A DNA stretch of 64,000 nucleotides, taken from NCBI GenBank assembly GCA_964463965.1, contig CAYXED010000005.1, forward strand, positions 1 through 64,000, read 5' to 3'. The translations under genes were made by a program, and so were the position numbers. The notes beneath the pieces were generated by a model, which was not told the origin of the DNA, did no database searches, and saw only the letters and a program-made list of their open reading frames with translations. Below are positions 34,831-42,620 of this stretch, one piece after another. Numbering within the stretch: position 1 is the first letter of the stretch; every line of letters starts with the position of its first letter. Source of the stretch: UBA2166 sp964463965. Its GTDB lineage: Bacteria > Nitrospirota > Nitrospiria > Nitrospirales > UBA2166.

Positions 34831-36539
34831 TTACTTTGATAAGGACTTTAACTTGTGGGGGTATCGTGTTTTTCTGGTTGCTGTTCAGCCTCTCAGCCTC
34901 GTTCGCTGAGATGAGTCCAGAATCTGGTGTATCGGCTGTATCTAAAACATTACTGTCCGTGATTGATCTTTCAAGGTGGAATCCTCAATCAGTTGTAGTT
35001 AGCCAGGATATGTCACATGTTGCTTATATACAAAAAACTGAAGATGGGCGGGCTCAGGTAATTCATGACGGAGATTTAGGGCCTGTGTTTGGTGCTGTGA
35101 AAGCCAGTAGTCTTGTATTTAGCAAAACTGGGAGACTGGCATACGTCGTTGCTAGTGGAAAGAATAGGTTCGTGGTAGTTGATGGGTCTGTGAGTTCTGC
35201 TTACGACGATATCATCGAGAATAGCTTTTCTTTCAGTGATAATGGAAAGCGGTATGCATATGTAGTCAAGAAAAAGCATAAATGGTTTGTAGTAGTAGAT
35301 GGGGAGCTTTCAAAGGCGTATAACCGTGTCGACGTTAAAACCCTAGAATTCAGCTCGAATAGTGCTAATTTTGGTTACATCGCACGTATTGGATCAAAGC
35401 AGGTAATTGTTATAAATGAACAACGGAGTGCTGAATACGATAACATCTGGGTTGGAGACTCGCTTTTCGATGTTACCGGAAAGAGATCTCTTTACTTGGG
35501 GCAGTCTGGGAATGACTGGGCGGTGACGGTCGATGAAAAAACTGGTCGTGCATTTGACTTTGTTACTTCAACCTCTATGCAATTTGATCCTCTTGGAAAG
35601 CACGTGGCTTACGCCGCAGAAGATGACGGGAAATGGTATGTTGTGCAGGATGGTGTTATTGGTCCACCGTATGACGAAATCAGAACACAAAGTCTTGCTT
35701 TCGATCCCCAGGGAGCTCATTTAGCCTACGCAGCGAAATCTGCGGGTAGTTGGACAGCGGTTGTAGATCATTCGATAGTTGGTCATTTGTATGACGATAT
35801 CGATGGGATTCAACCTCAATTTAGTCCTAATGGATCACAGTTAGCTTTTGGGGTGAGGCTTGGTAAACAATGGGGAGTTGTTGTCGATGGGACATTAGGT
35901 GTGCCCCATACTGATATTGGCCACGACACGTTTTCATTTTCTTCGGACGGGGAACATTTTGCCTACAGCGCTCAGCTTGAGGGTGCGTGGTTTATGATGC
36001 TTGACGGAAAACCGGACCAGTTTTCCTACGGGGAAATTCCAATGGTGGATCGCTCATTTACTAGGTTGGGGACCAAGGGGCCGGTGTTTAGCCCGAACGG
36101 AAAAAGGTTTGCGTACTCAGTTGTGCAAGGCTTGGATAAACTTGGAGTTGTGGTTGATAGCCAGCTTGGACGGCCTCATTGGGATTTAATTGAGGAGAGT
36201 CTAATTTTTAGTCCTGATAGTAACAAGATTGGCTATGTTGCAGGGAGCTCCGATAGCAAATGGCGTGTGTTGGTGGAGAGAAAAGTTGTTGGAGGTGCCT
36301 ATGATGGCATTGGGGGAAGTGGTGTGAATTTTACTCCTGACAGTCAGCATGTGGTTTTTGCGGCAGCGGTGAACAGAAAATGGGTCGCTGTAGTGGATGG
36401 AGAAGATAGCGAGCGATATGACCATTTATTGTCCTGGAATGGAGAGATGTTCTATATAACTCGCGAGAATCAGTTGCGTTATGTTGGTAGACAAGGTGAT
36501 AAAATTTATATCGTGAATCAAAAGATTGGTGCAGTATAA
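34827..36539 (+). CDS. Secreted TolB/WD40-like beta-propeller protein
   Basis: The 570-residue product has a signal peptide (about residues 8-27, ending SASFAE). The body is about ten repeats of 45-50 residues with the pattern F-S-x-x-G-x-R/H-x-A-Y-V...W-x-V-V-V-D-G...Y-D-x-I, typical of TolB/PD40-type propeller blades. No catalytic domain follows. A periplasmic protein-protein or ligand-binding role with the FGE-fold partner encoded upstream is inferred from the ATGA overlap. Confidence 0.82.
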   Translation: MITLIRTLTCGGIVFFWLLFSLSASFAEMSPESGVSAVSKTLLSVIDLSRWNPQSVVVSQDMSHVAYIQKTEDGRAQVIHDGDLGPVFGAVKASSLVFSKTGRLAYVVASGKNRFVVVDGSVSSAYDDIIENSFSFSDNGKRYAYVVKKKHKWFVVVDGELSKAYNRVDVKTLEFSSNSANFGYIARIGSKQVIVINEQRSAEYDNIWVGDSLFDVTGKRSLYLGQSGNDWAVTVDEKTGRAFDFVTSTSMQFDPLGKHVAYAAEDDGKWYVVQDGVIGPPYDEIRTQSLAFDPQGAHLAYAAKSAGSWTAVVDHSIVGHLYDDIDGIQPQFSPNGSQLAFGVRLGKQWGVVVDGTLGVPHTDIGHDTFSFSSDGEHFAYSAQLEGAWFMMLDGKPDQFSYGEIPMVDRSFTRLGTKGPVFSPNGKRFAYSVVQGLDKLGVVVDSQLGRPHWDLIEESLIFSPDSNKIGYVAGSSDSKWRVLVERKVVGGAYDGIGGSGVNFTPDSQHVVFAAAVNRKWVAVVDGEDSERYDHLLSWNGEMFYITRENQLRYVGRQGDKIYIVNQKIGAV

Positions 36540-36578
36540 CCTTAGTCATTACCCACTCTACATTGAGAAGACCAATTT

Positions 36579-37694
36579 ATGCAGATTACTATAAACGGTA
36601 AGAAGGAGGAGGTGCCTGAGGGCACAGTGCTCGATCTTTTGAAACACAAAGATTGGGAGCCGCAGATGGTGGCTGTGGAGCTGAATGCAAATTTGCTTGA
36701 ACGTGATGCATTGGGCACAACTACACTCAAGGAAGGTGATAACCTGGAGTGTATTTTTTATATGGGTGGGGGGCAAGGCGTTGTGGATGTAACCACATTG
36801 ATTGGTAATACCCCCTTAGCAAAACTTAATAGACTTCCTGGGGAAGGTTCTGCAGATATTTTTGTGAAGCTCGAACATCTCAATCCGGGAGGTAGTGTTA
36901 AAGACCGTATTTGTTTAAATATGATTGAGGAGGCTGAGAGGCAAGGGCGCTTGAAGCCCGGCGCAACTATGGTGGAACCCACCAGTGGGAATACTGGTAT
37001 TGGCCTTGCGATGATTTCTGCGGTTCGAGGGTATAAGCTTATTTTGGTTATGCCAGAAAGCATGAGTATGGAGCGTGCAAGCCTCTTATCATCCTACGGG
37101 GCGCAGCTGGTTTTAACGCCAGCATGGGAAGGAATGCAAGGATCTATTAGAGAAGCGGAAAATATTGTGGCGCAGAATCCGGATTATGTGATGCCGGATC
37201 AGTTTGCAAATGCAGCCAATCCTGAGATGCATAGGCGCACTACAGGTCCTGAAATTTGGGAGGCGCTCAATGGAAAGATTGATGCCTTTGTAGCAGCTGT
37301 TGGGACTGGAGGAACGATTACTGGTGTTGGGGAAGTTCTCAAGGCGAAAAACCCTGGTGTTCAGATTATTGCTGTTGAACCTTCAGGGTCGCCAGTGTTA
37401 TCAGGAGGGGAACCGGGTCCACATAAAATTCAAGGTATTGGGGCAGGGTTTGTGCCTACAGTATTGAATCGATCAGTGCTTGATCGCATTATCACCGTTA
37501 GTGATGATGATGCATACCAAACAACAAAACAGTTAGCCCGTACTGAAGGTCTGATGACTGGAATATCGGCTGGAGCAAATGTCTTTGCAGCTCAGAAGGT
37601 GGCCAAGGAGCTGGGGCCAGGAAAAAGTGTTGTAACGATATTGTGTGATACCGGGGAAAGGTATCTTACTGTAGAAAAGTATTTCAACATATAA
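36579..37694 (+). CDS. ThiS-like sulfur carrier fused to a cysteine synthase
   Basis: The 371-residue product is continuous. Residues 1-65 are a ThiS/MoaD-type beta-grasp domain (MQITINGKKEEVPEGTVLDL, VELNANLLERD, ending ECIFYMGGG). From about residue 70 comes a complete PLP cysteine synthase: IGNTPLAKLNRLPG, NPGGSVKDR (PLP Lys108), EPTSGNTGIGL, VGTGGTITGVGE, GIGAGFVP and CDTGERYL. The carrier's Gly-Gly that must be a free C-terminus for adenylylation is internal (G63-G65, then QGVVDVTT). Either the fusion is cut, or the domain now only regulates or docks. Shifting frame at the G run does not produce two clean proteins, so the fusion looks genuine. It heads the sulfur-carrier locus. Confidence 0.88.
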   Translation: MQITINGKKEEVPEGTVLDLLKHKDWEPQMVAVELNANLLERDALGTTTLKEGDNLECIFYMGGGQGVVDVTTLIGNTPLAKLNRLPGEGSADIFVKLEHLNPGGSVKDRICLNMIEEAERQGRLKPGATMVEPTSGNTGIGLAMISAVRGYKLILVMPESMSMERASLLSSYGAQLVLTPAWEGMQGSIREAENIVAQNPDYVMPDQFANAANPEMHRRTTGPEIWEALNGKIDAFVAAVGTGGTITGVGEVLKAKNPGVQIIAVEPSGSPVLSGGEPGPHKIQGIGAGFVPTVLNRSVLDRIITVSDDDAYQTTKQLARTEGLMTGISAGANVFAAQKVAKELGPGKSVVTILCDTGERYLTVEKYFNI

Positions 37695-37709
37695 CGCTGC
37701 CCTCCTGAG

Positions 37710-38516
37710 ATGACTTTTAACGACGAGCAAATTACGAGATATAGCCGCCATATCTTGCTTCCAGAGGTTGGAGGCAAGGGGCAGAAGAAACTTGCTCAAG
37801 CGCGTGTTCTTGTGGTCGGCGCAGGTGGTTTGGGCTCGCCTGCAATTCTTTATTTGGCGGCTGCGGGGGTAGGAACCATTGGCGTTATTGATGATGATTC
37901 TGTTGATTTAACTAACTTACAAAGACAAGTAATCCATTACACCGAAGATTTAGGGAAGGCGAAAGTACTCTCGGCACAAGAAAAAGTGAGTGACCTCAAC
38001 CCGGATGTCACGGTTATCCCACTCCAGAAGCGTTTAGACTCAAGTAATGCCACTGACATTATTAATGAATATGACATTGTTGTTGATGGAGCCGATAATT
38101 TTCCAACAAAGTTTCTTGTGAACGATGCTTGCTATTTTGCGGGGCGTCCGTTGGTTCATGGCGCTATTCTTCGGTTTGAAGGGCGTGTGTTCACTATTGT
38201 ACCGAAAGAGACTGCATGTTACCGATGTGTTTTCAAAGCACCACCTCCCGTTGGTGTTGTGCCCAGTTGTCAGGAAGCTGGTGTGATTGGTGTGCTCGCG
38301 GGAGTGATTGGGACAATTCAAGCAACGGAGGTGCTTAAGTTGATAATTGGTATTGGGACTCCGGTGACCAATCGCCTGCTTGACTATGATGCGAAGACGA
38401 GTCGTTTTCGCCAAATTAAGGTTAATAAACGTTCAGAGTGTCCATTGTGTGGGGATCATCCTGAAATATTAGAGTTGCTGGAGTCAGAGCAACCCGCTTG
38501 TGCATTAAATACGTGA
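37710..38516 (+). CDS. E1-like ThiF/MoeB adenylyltransferase, copy 1
   Basis: The 268-residue product has the start TRYSRHILLPEVGGKGQKKL, ATP site VVGAGGLGSPAILYLAAAG, DDDSVDLTNLQRQ with the Arg finger, DGADNFPTKFLVNDAC, and a zinc site from CYRC and CPLC. It activates the Gly-Gly C-terminus of ThiS/MoaD/CysO proteins as acyl-adenylates. It lacks the C-terminal rhodanese domain of MoeZ-type enzymes, so sulfur must come from another donor. It sits 15 bases after the ThiS-cysteine synthase fusion and just before thrC. Confidence 0.92.
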   Translation: MTFNDEQITRYSRHILLPEVGGKGQKKLAQARVLVVGAGGLGSPAILYLAAAGVGTIGVIDDDSVDLTNLQRQVIHYTEDLGKAKVLSAQEKVSDLNPDVTVIPLQKRLDSSNATDIINEYDIVVDGADNFPTKFLVNDACYFAGRPLVHGAILRFEGRVFTIVPKETACYRCVFKAPPPVGVVPSCQEAGVIGVLAGVIGTIQATEVLKLIIGIGTPVTNRLLDYDAKTSRFRQIKVNKRSECPLCGDHPEILELLESEQPACALNT

Positions 38517-38525
38517 CCTTTGCCG

Positions 38526-39761
38526 ATGCAGGGAAAAATCAAAGGACTCAAGTGTCGTGAGTGTGGGAGAGCTTATCCGGCTGACCCAGTTCATGTTTGT
38601 GAGATGTGTTTTGGTCCGCTAGAGGTTGATTATAATTACGACTTTATAAAGAAGAATTTATCTAGAGATAGTATCCATAATGGTCCACCAAGCTTGTGGA
38701 GATTTATTGATTTGCTTCCTGTTGAGGGTCCCGCAACCGTAGGTCTGAACGCTGGATACACCCCGCTTGTGCATGCAAAAAATCTTGGAGCTCGGCTAGG
38801 GCTTGATGAGCTTTATATAAAGAACGATACGGTTAATCATCCAACTCTGTCCTTCAAGGATCGCGTTGTGGCTGTTGCACTTACCCGCGCAAGGGAGATG
38901 GGTTTTGAAACTGTTGCGTGTGCATCAACGGGTAATCTCGCAAATTCTGTTGCTGCGCAGGCTGCGCAGGCGGGAATGCGTTGTTTCGTCTTCATTCCTG
39001 CTAATCTGGAAGCTGGGAAAGTTCTTGGAAATTTAATATATAGTCCGACGGTTGTTGAAGTTGATGGTAATTATGATGATGTCAACAGATTGTGTAGCGA
39101 AATCGCTGCTAAGTATCAGTGGGCGTTCGTGAATGTGAATATCAGACCATATTATGCTGAGGGATCAAAAAGTTTAGCATTTGAGACGGCAGAGCAACTT
39201 GGTTGGAAGGCTCCAGACCAAGTCGTAATTCCTATTGCGTCTGGTTCTCTATTAACCAAGATTTGGAAAGGGCTTAATGAACTTCATCAGCTAGGGTTTA
39301 TTGACCCGGTTCACACTAAACTCAATGGTGCGCAGGCGGAGGGGTGTTCCCCTGTTGCTACAGCATTTAAGCAAGGCGTAGATTTTTTTAAACCCGTTAA
39401 ACCTGACACCATAGCCAAGTCCCTTGCTATCGGAAATCCTGCTGATGGATACTATGCGATTAAGGCTACAAATGAGAGTGGCGGACACATGGAGTTTGTA
39501 TCCGATGACGAAATTGTTGAGGGGATGAAATTGCTCGCACAGACGGAAGGAATTTTTGCTGAAACTGCGGGTGGTGTGACCATTGGTGTGCTCAAGAAAC
39601 TTGTTGAAAATGGTGTGATTAGTAAAGGAGATGTGACGGTTGCATATGTGACTGGTAATGGCCTAAAAACACAAGAGGCAGTGTCTGATTTTGTTGGCAG
39701 CCCAGTGCGTATTTTGCCCAAGTTGCAGAGCTTTGAAGAAGGAGTTTCGCATGCCGATTAA
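38526..39761 (+). CDS. thrC: Threonine synthase (zinc-ribbon type) in the sulfur-carrier locus
   Basis: This is 411 residues from ATG 38526 (TTG 38520 possible). An N-terminal zinc ribbon C-x2-C...C-x2-C (CRECGRAYPADPVHVCEMC) precedes a fold type II PLP enzyme with NHPTLSFKDRVVAVAL (PLP Lys), ACASTGNLANSVAAQAA, PIASGSLLTKIWKG and AETAGGVTIGVL. Family function: O-phosphohomoserine to threonine and phosphate. Its place between an E1-like enzyme and a CysO-like carrier (11-base overlap with the carrier) raises the possibility that it instead makes a sulfur amino acid from O-phosphohomoserine. This is inference from context only. Confidence 0.88.
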   Translation: MQGKIKGLKCRECGRAYPADPVHVCEMCFGPLEVDYNYDFIKKNLSRDSIHNGPPSLWRFIDLLPVEGPATVGLNAGYTPLVHAKNLGARLGLDELYIKNDTVNHPTLSFKDRVVAVALTRAREMGFETVACASTGNLANSVAAQAAQAGMRCFVFIPANLEAGKVLGNLIYSPTVVEVDGNYDDVNRLCSEIAAKYQWAFVNVNIRPYYAEGSKSLAFETAEQLGWKAPDQVVIPIASGSLLTKIWKGLNELHQLGFIDPVHTKLNGAQAEGCSPVATAFKQGVDFFKPVKPDTIAKSLAIGNPADGYYAIKATNESGGHMEFVSDDEIVEGMKLLAQTEGIFAETAGGVTIGVLKKLVENGVISKGDVTVAYVTGNGLKTQEAVSDFVGSPVRILPKLQSFEEGVSHAD

Positions 39762-40029
39762 TGTTCGGATTCCACCACCTCTCCTATCGATAACAGGGGG
39801 AAAGACTGAAGTTGAGGTGATGAGCTCAAATATAAATAACCTGCTTGACGAGCTGGAGAAAAATTACCCCGGGATGAAGGAAAGACTTTGTGACGAGCAG
39901 GGAGAGTTGAGGCGTTTTGTAAATATATACGTCAACGAAGAGGATATTCGGTTTCTTGATGGGAAGGAAACCTTGATTAACGATGGTGACGAAGTATCCA
40001 TTATACCTGCGATTGCAGGTGGAAGCTGA
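39751..40029 (+). CDS. cysO: CysO-like sulfur carrier protein ending Gly-Gly-Ser
   Basis: A 92-residue beta-grasp protein from ATG 39751 (AAGGAG 6-7 bases upstream, inside thrC; an earlier in-frame start would lie further within thrC and lacks this site). It matches mycobacterial CysO along its length: IPPPLLSITGGKTEVEV, LDELEKNYPGMKERL, RRFVNIYVNEEDIRF and SIIPAIAGG. It should carry sulfur as a C-terminal thiocarboxylate. The coding sequence adds one Ser after Gly-Gly before the stop (GGA AGC TGA), so the tail must be trimmed before adenylylation, for example by the JAMM protease encoded downstream. Confidence 0.9.
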   Translation: MPINVRIPPPLLSITGGKTEVEVMSSNINNLLDELEKNYPGMKERLCDEQGELRRFVNIYVNEEDIRFLDGKETLINDGDEVSIIPAIAGGS

Positions 40030-40035
40030 GGGGGC

Positions 40036-40281
40036 ATGATGTCCAGCCTAAAATATCACTTGAGGTTTCCAGAAGAAAAGATTTCACGGCCTGTTGTGTA
40101 TGAGATTGGTAAAGAATATCCGGTTGTGACAAATATTAGGGGAGCCAATGTTACAGAGACTACTGGGTGGTTAAACCTTGAGCTTACCGGAGAGATAGAT
40201 GATATTGAGCGTGCTGTGGAAGGGTTAAAACAGAAGGGTGTGCATGTCGATCCAATTGAATTGGACGTTATTGAGGGGTAG
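40036..40281 (+). CDS. NIL-domain protein
   Basis: This is 81 residues; two ATGs in a row at 40036 and 40039 with GAGGGGG just upstream. The sequence (YHLRFPEEKISRPVVYEIGK, VVTNIRGANVTETTGWLNLE, LTGEIDDIERAVEGLKQKGV) is a ferredoxin-like-fold NIL domain, known from MetN transporters and from stand-alone proteins near sulfur-assimilation genes in archaea and anaerobes. No Cys, so no iron-sulfur cluster. Its location between the CysO-like carrier and an E1-like enzyme suggests substrate sensing or a role in homocysteine or methionine supply. Confidence 0.85.
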   Translation: MMSSLKYHLRFPEEKISRPVVYEIGKEYPVVTNIRGANVTETTGWLNLELTGEIDDIERAVEGLKQKGVHVDPIELDVIEG

Positions 40282-40286
40282 TTTTG

Positions 40287-41087
40287 GTGGATTTTACTGA
40301 TACCCAAGTTGAGCGTTATAGTCGGCACTTTATTCTTCCTGAAGTAGGTGGAAAAGGACAAAGGAAAATAGCCGAGGCTAAGGTGCTTGTTATTGGCGCA
40401 GGAGGCCTAGGGTCCCCAGCGGCTTTATATCTTGCAGCATCTGGGATAGGAACTTTGGGTATTGTAGATCACGATGTAGTCGATCTATCTAACCTTCAAC
40501 GACAGATATTGCATTCAACTCGTACTATTGACCATCCGAAGGTACAGTCTGCATTTGAGCGAATCTCATCGGTTAACCCTGATGTTGAAGTTGTACCATA
40601 CCAGACGTCAATTAATACTGAAAATGTTATGGAATTGTTTGATGCATATGACATTGTTATGGATGGATCAGATAATTTTTCTACTCGCTATCTTATTAAT
40701 GACGCGAGTTTTTTTTCAAAAAAAACGCTTGTTTCTGCCAGCATGTTCCGTTTTGAAGGACAACTAACAACTTTAAAGCCGCACGAATCATCTCCTTGTT
40801 ATCGGTGTTTGTACCCAGAACCGCCGCCAGAGGGCTTGGTGCCTAACTGTCAGGAGGCAGGGGTGTTAGGCGCTCTTGCTGGTACCATGGGGTCACTTCA
40901 GGCCGCTGAGGTTATTAAGGAAATTTTAGGCGTGGGAACATCTCTTGCTGGGCGTTTAATGTTGTATGATGCTCTGGGTATGACATTTAGAGAAGTGAAA
41001 GTTCCGAAGGACCCAAAGTGTTCGCTTTGTGGGCCCAATCCAGCCATTACAAAACTGCTTGATTATTCGTTTAGTTGTACGGTCTGA
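40287..41087 (+). CDS. moeB: E1-like ThiF/MoeB adenylyltransferase, copy 2
   Basis: This is 266 residues from GTG 40287 (GAGGGG 8 bases upstream; TTG 40284 also possible). It has the same architecture as the copy at 37710: VERYSRHFILPEVGGKGQ, VIGAGGLGSPAALYLAASG, NLQRQ, DGSDNFSTRYLINDA, zinc Cys pairs CYRC and CSLC, and no rhodanese domain. The two copies are clearly diverged, suggesting each serves a different carrier (the ThiS-like fusion domain and the CysO-like protein). Confidence 0.92.
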   Translation: MDFTDTQVERYSRHFILPEVGGKGQRKIAEAKVLVIGAGGLGSPAALYLAASGIGTLGIVDHDVVDLSNLQRQILHSTRTIDHPKVQSAFERISSVNPDVEVVPYQTSINTENVMELFDAYDIVMDGSDNFSTRYLINDASFFSKKTLVSASMFRFEGQLTTLKPHESSPCYRCLYPEPPPEGLVPNCQEAGVLGALAGTMGSLQAAEVIKEILGVGTSLAGRLMLYDALGMTFREVKVPKDPKCSLCGPNPAITKLLDYSFSCTV

Positions 41088-41184
41088 TGGTGTGTCGAGC
41101 GTGTCTTGGAAAACACCTAGGATGATTCAAAAAATAACCCTTCTTCGTCACTAACTGATAGCTGACGGGAGAATTTCACTCATT

Positions 41185-41601
41185 ATGTTACGTATTCCTC
41201 AATATATCATTGATGAGATGACGGCACATGCATTGCAATTGAGCCCTGTAGAGTGCTGTGGCATTATGGCTGGGAAAAGCTCCGAAGAGGATGCCAATGT
41301 AACTCACATTTATCCTATACGTAATGAGGACCACTCGATCGTCTCGTACTTTATGGACCCCAAGGAATTGTTATGGGTTCATAAAAATATCAGATCTAAT
41401 CAGCTTGATCTTCTTGTTATATACCACTCGCATACGCATACCCAAGCATATCCCTCTGCGACCGATGTCCGGCTTGCATTTTACCCTGAAGCCTACTATG
41501 TGATTATTTCACTCGAAGTGAAAGACCAACCAACTATCAAGGCTTTTCGCATCCGCAATGGGGAAATTGATCCGGCGGAATTCTCAGTTACAGAGCCTTA
41601 G
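41185..41601 (+). CDS. mec: JAMM-family (M67) metalloprotease, Mec-like
   Basis: The 138-residue product has a complete JAMM motif: Glu23 in SPVECCGIMAG, then H81-S-H83-x7-S91-x2-D94 (HSHTHTQAYPSATD). Prokaryotic members next to carrier genes (Mec in mycobacteria, QbsD-type in others) either release cysteine from the CysO-cysteine adduct or trim extra residues after Gly-Gly. Both jobs are needed here: the carrier at 39751 ends Gly-Gly-Ser and the fusion at 36579 has an internal GGG. It starts 97 bases after the second E1 gene. Confidence 0.9.
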   Translation: MLRIPQYIIDEMTAHALQLSPVECCGIMAGKSSEEDANVTHIYPIRNEDHSIVSYFMDPKELLWVHKNIRSNQLDLLVIYHSHTHTQAYPSATDVRLAFYPEAYYVIISLEVKDQPTIKAFRIRNGEIDPAEFSVTEP

Positions 41602-41670
41602 GTTTTGTGTCAAGTTGAGTATACTTTAATAGTTACCTAAGTTTTGTCTTGAGAGCGCCAGATTGGGTCT

Positions 41671-41913
41671 TTAGAAATTCCTTGTGAGAACGATTTCAAT
41701 TTCATTTTCTTGTGTCATTCCTCTGTTTCTGATTCTCGGTGTCCAGTCTGAGTGTGCCCGAAGAATAGTAAATACCTCTTTCAGCAGTTCAGGTTTGATT
41801 AGATGTTCCCATTCCTTTGCCCATATGTGCTCATCCTCGGTTCCTTGGTAATGTTCAGAAAACGTCGCTTCTAGGCTAAAACGAAGATTAAATGTTTTGT
41901 CTTCCGTGTGCAT
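41671..41913 (-). CDS. Conserved-looking hypothetical protein, 80 residues
   Basis: A small soluble protein, rich in Glu, Trp and His (AKEWEHLIKPELLKEVFTIL, HSDWTPRIRNRG). The ATG at 41913 has GAGAGATGG upstream. It lies 35 bases downstream of thiE on the same strand and may be the last gene of that operon. I do not recognise the family; no Cys and no membrane segment. Confidence 0.6.
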   Translation of the reverse strand: MHTEDKTFNLRFSLEATFSEHYQGTEDEHIWAKEWEHLIKPELLKEVFTILRAHSDWTPRIRNRGMTQENEIEIVLTRNF

Positions 41914-41948
41914 TATCCATCTCTCGTTAATGGCTAGTAATTGAAATG

Positions 41949-42599
41949 CTAATTTTTAAAATGATTTTGTGATGCTGAGCTCTTCCAGCAGTCTTGGAGT
42001 TTATTTACGGCGCTCTCAACATTCGATGCGTGCAATATTGCTGAAAGTACGGCAATACCTGCCATTCCTGTAGGGAGTAATTCGGCAACATTAGTGAAGT
42101 TTATTCCTCCAATTCCAAATACGGGAATGGAAACTTTTGAACAGACTTTTGCAGCCATCTGAGGCCCGAGGGGGGTAATAGTGAGGTGTTTCGTCTTGGT
42201 ACTATATATTGGTCCAAAGCCAATATAATTTGCTCCTCCTTCTTCTGCTGCTATAGCTTGAGTAATTGAGTGAGTTGAGATGCCTATTACTCTATCGGGT
42301 CCGAGTATTTTTCTAGCATCTTCGAGTGGAAGATCATTTTGTCCAAGATGTACTCCATCTGCTTTGACTGCCAAGGCTATGTCAACGGAATCGTTGATGA
42401 TAAATGTTGCATTAGCTTCAGTGGTGATGGCTCGAAGATCAATAGCCGTTTGATACATTATTTTTTTGGGAAGATTTTTCTCCCTATATTGAAAGATACG
42501 TGCACCTGCCTTGATTGCGTTTTGGGCAACAGACGTTAGGGGAGGGGCACCTGCTACATTTTGGTCAAGGATCACATATAGGTCTTTGAGAGAAGACAT
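41949..42599 (-). CDS. thiE: Thiamine-phosphate synthase
   Basis: This is 216 residues from ATG 42599; an in-frame GTG at 42620 touching the accC stop is the alternative start. It shows the TIM-barrel motifs IFQYREKNLPKK, FIINDSVDIALAVKADGVHL, GQNDLPLEDAR, IGISTHS, YIGFGPIYSTKTK and VFGIGGINFTNV. It joins the pyrimidine and thiazole halves of thiamine. No TPP riboswitch is near. The ThiS-like domain at 36579 could in principle serve thiazole synthesis, but no thiG or thiC is in the window. Confidence 0.95.
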   Translation of the reverse strand: MSSLKDLYVILDQNVAGAPPLTSVAQNAIKAGARIFQYREKNLPKKIMYQTAIDLRAITTEANATFIINDSVDIALAVKADGVHLGQNDLPLEDARKILGPDRVIGISTHSITQAIAAEEGGANYIGFGPIYSTKTKHLTITPLGPQMAAKVCSKVSIPVFGIGGINFTNVAELLPTGMAGIAVLSAILHASNVESAVNKLQDCWKSSASQNHFKN

Positions 42600-42620
42600 T
42601 TTTTTAAGGGAGGGACACAC

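Noticed and set aside
36760..36800. Frameshift explanation for the ThiS-cysteine synthase fusion
   Set aside because: Dropping or adding a G in the G run ends the carrier frame after a few odd residues but does not create a start with a ribosome binding site for the synthase. The continuous frame is the simpler reading, though raw reads should be checked.
41600..42620. TPP riboswitch for thiE
   Set aside because: thiE follows accC without a gap in an operon, and no THI-box-like sequence was seen.
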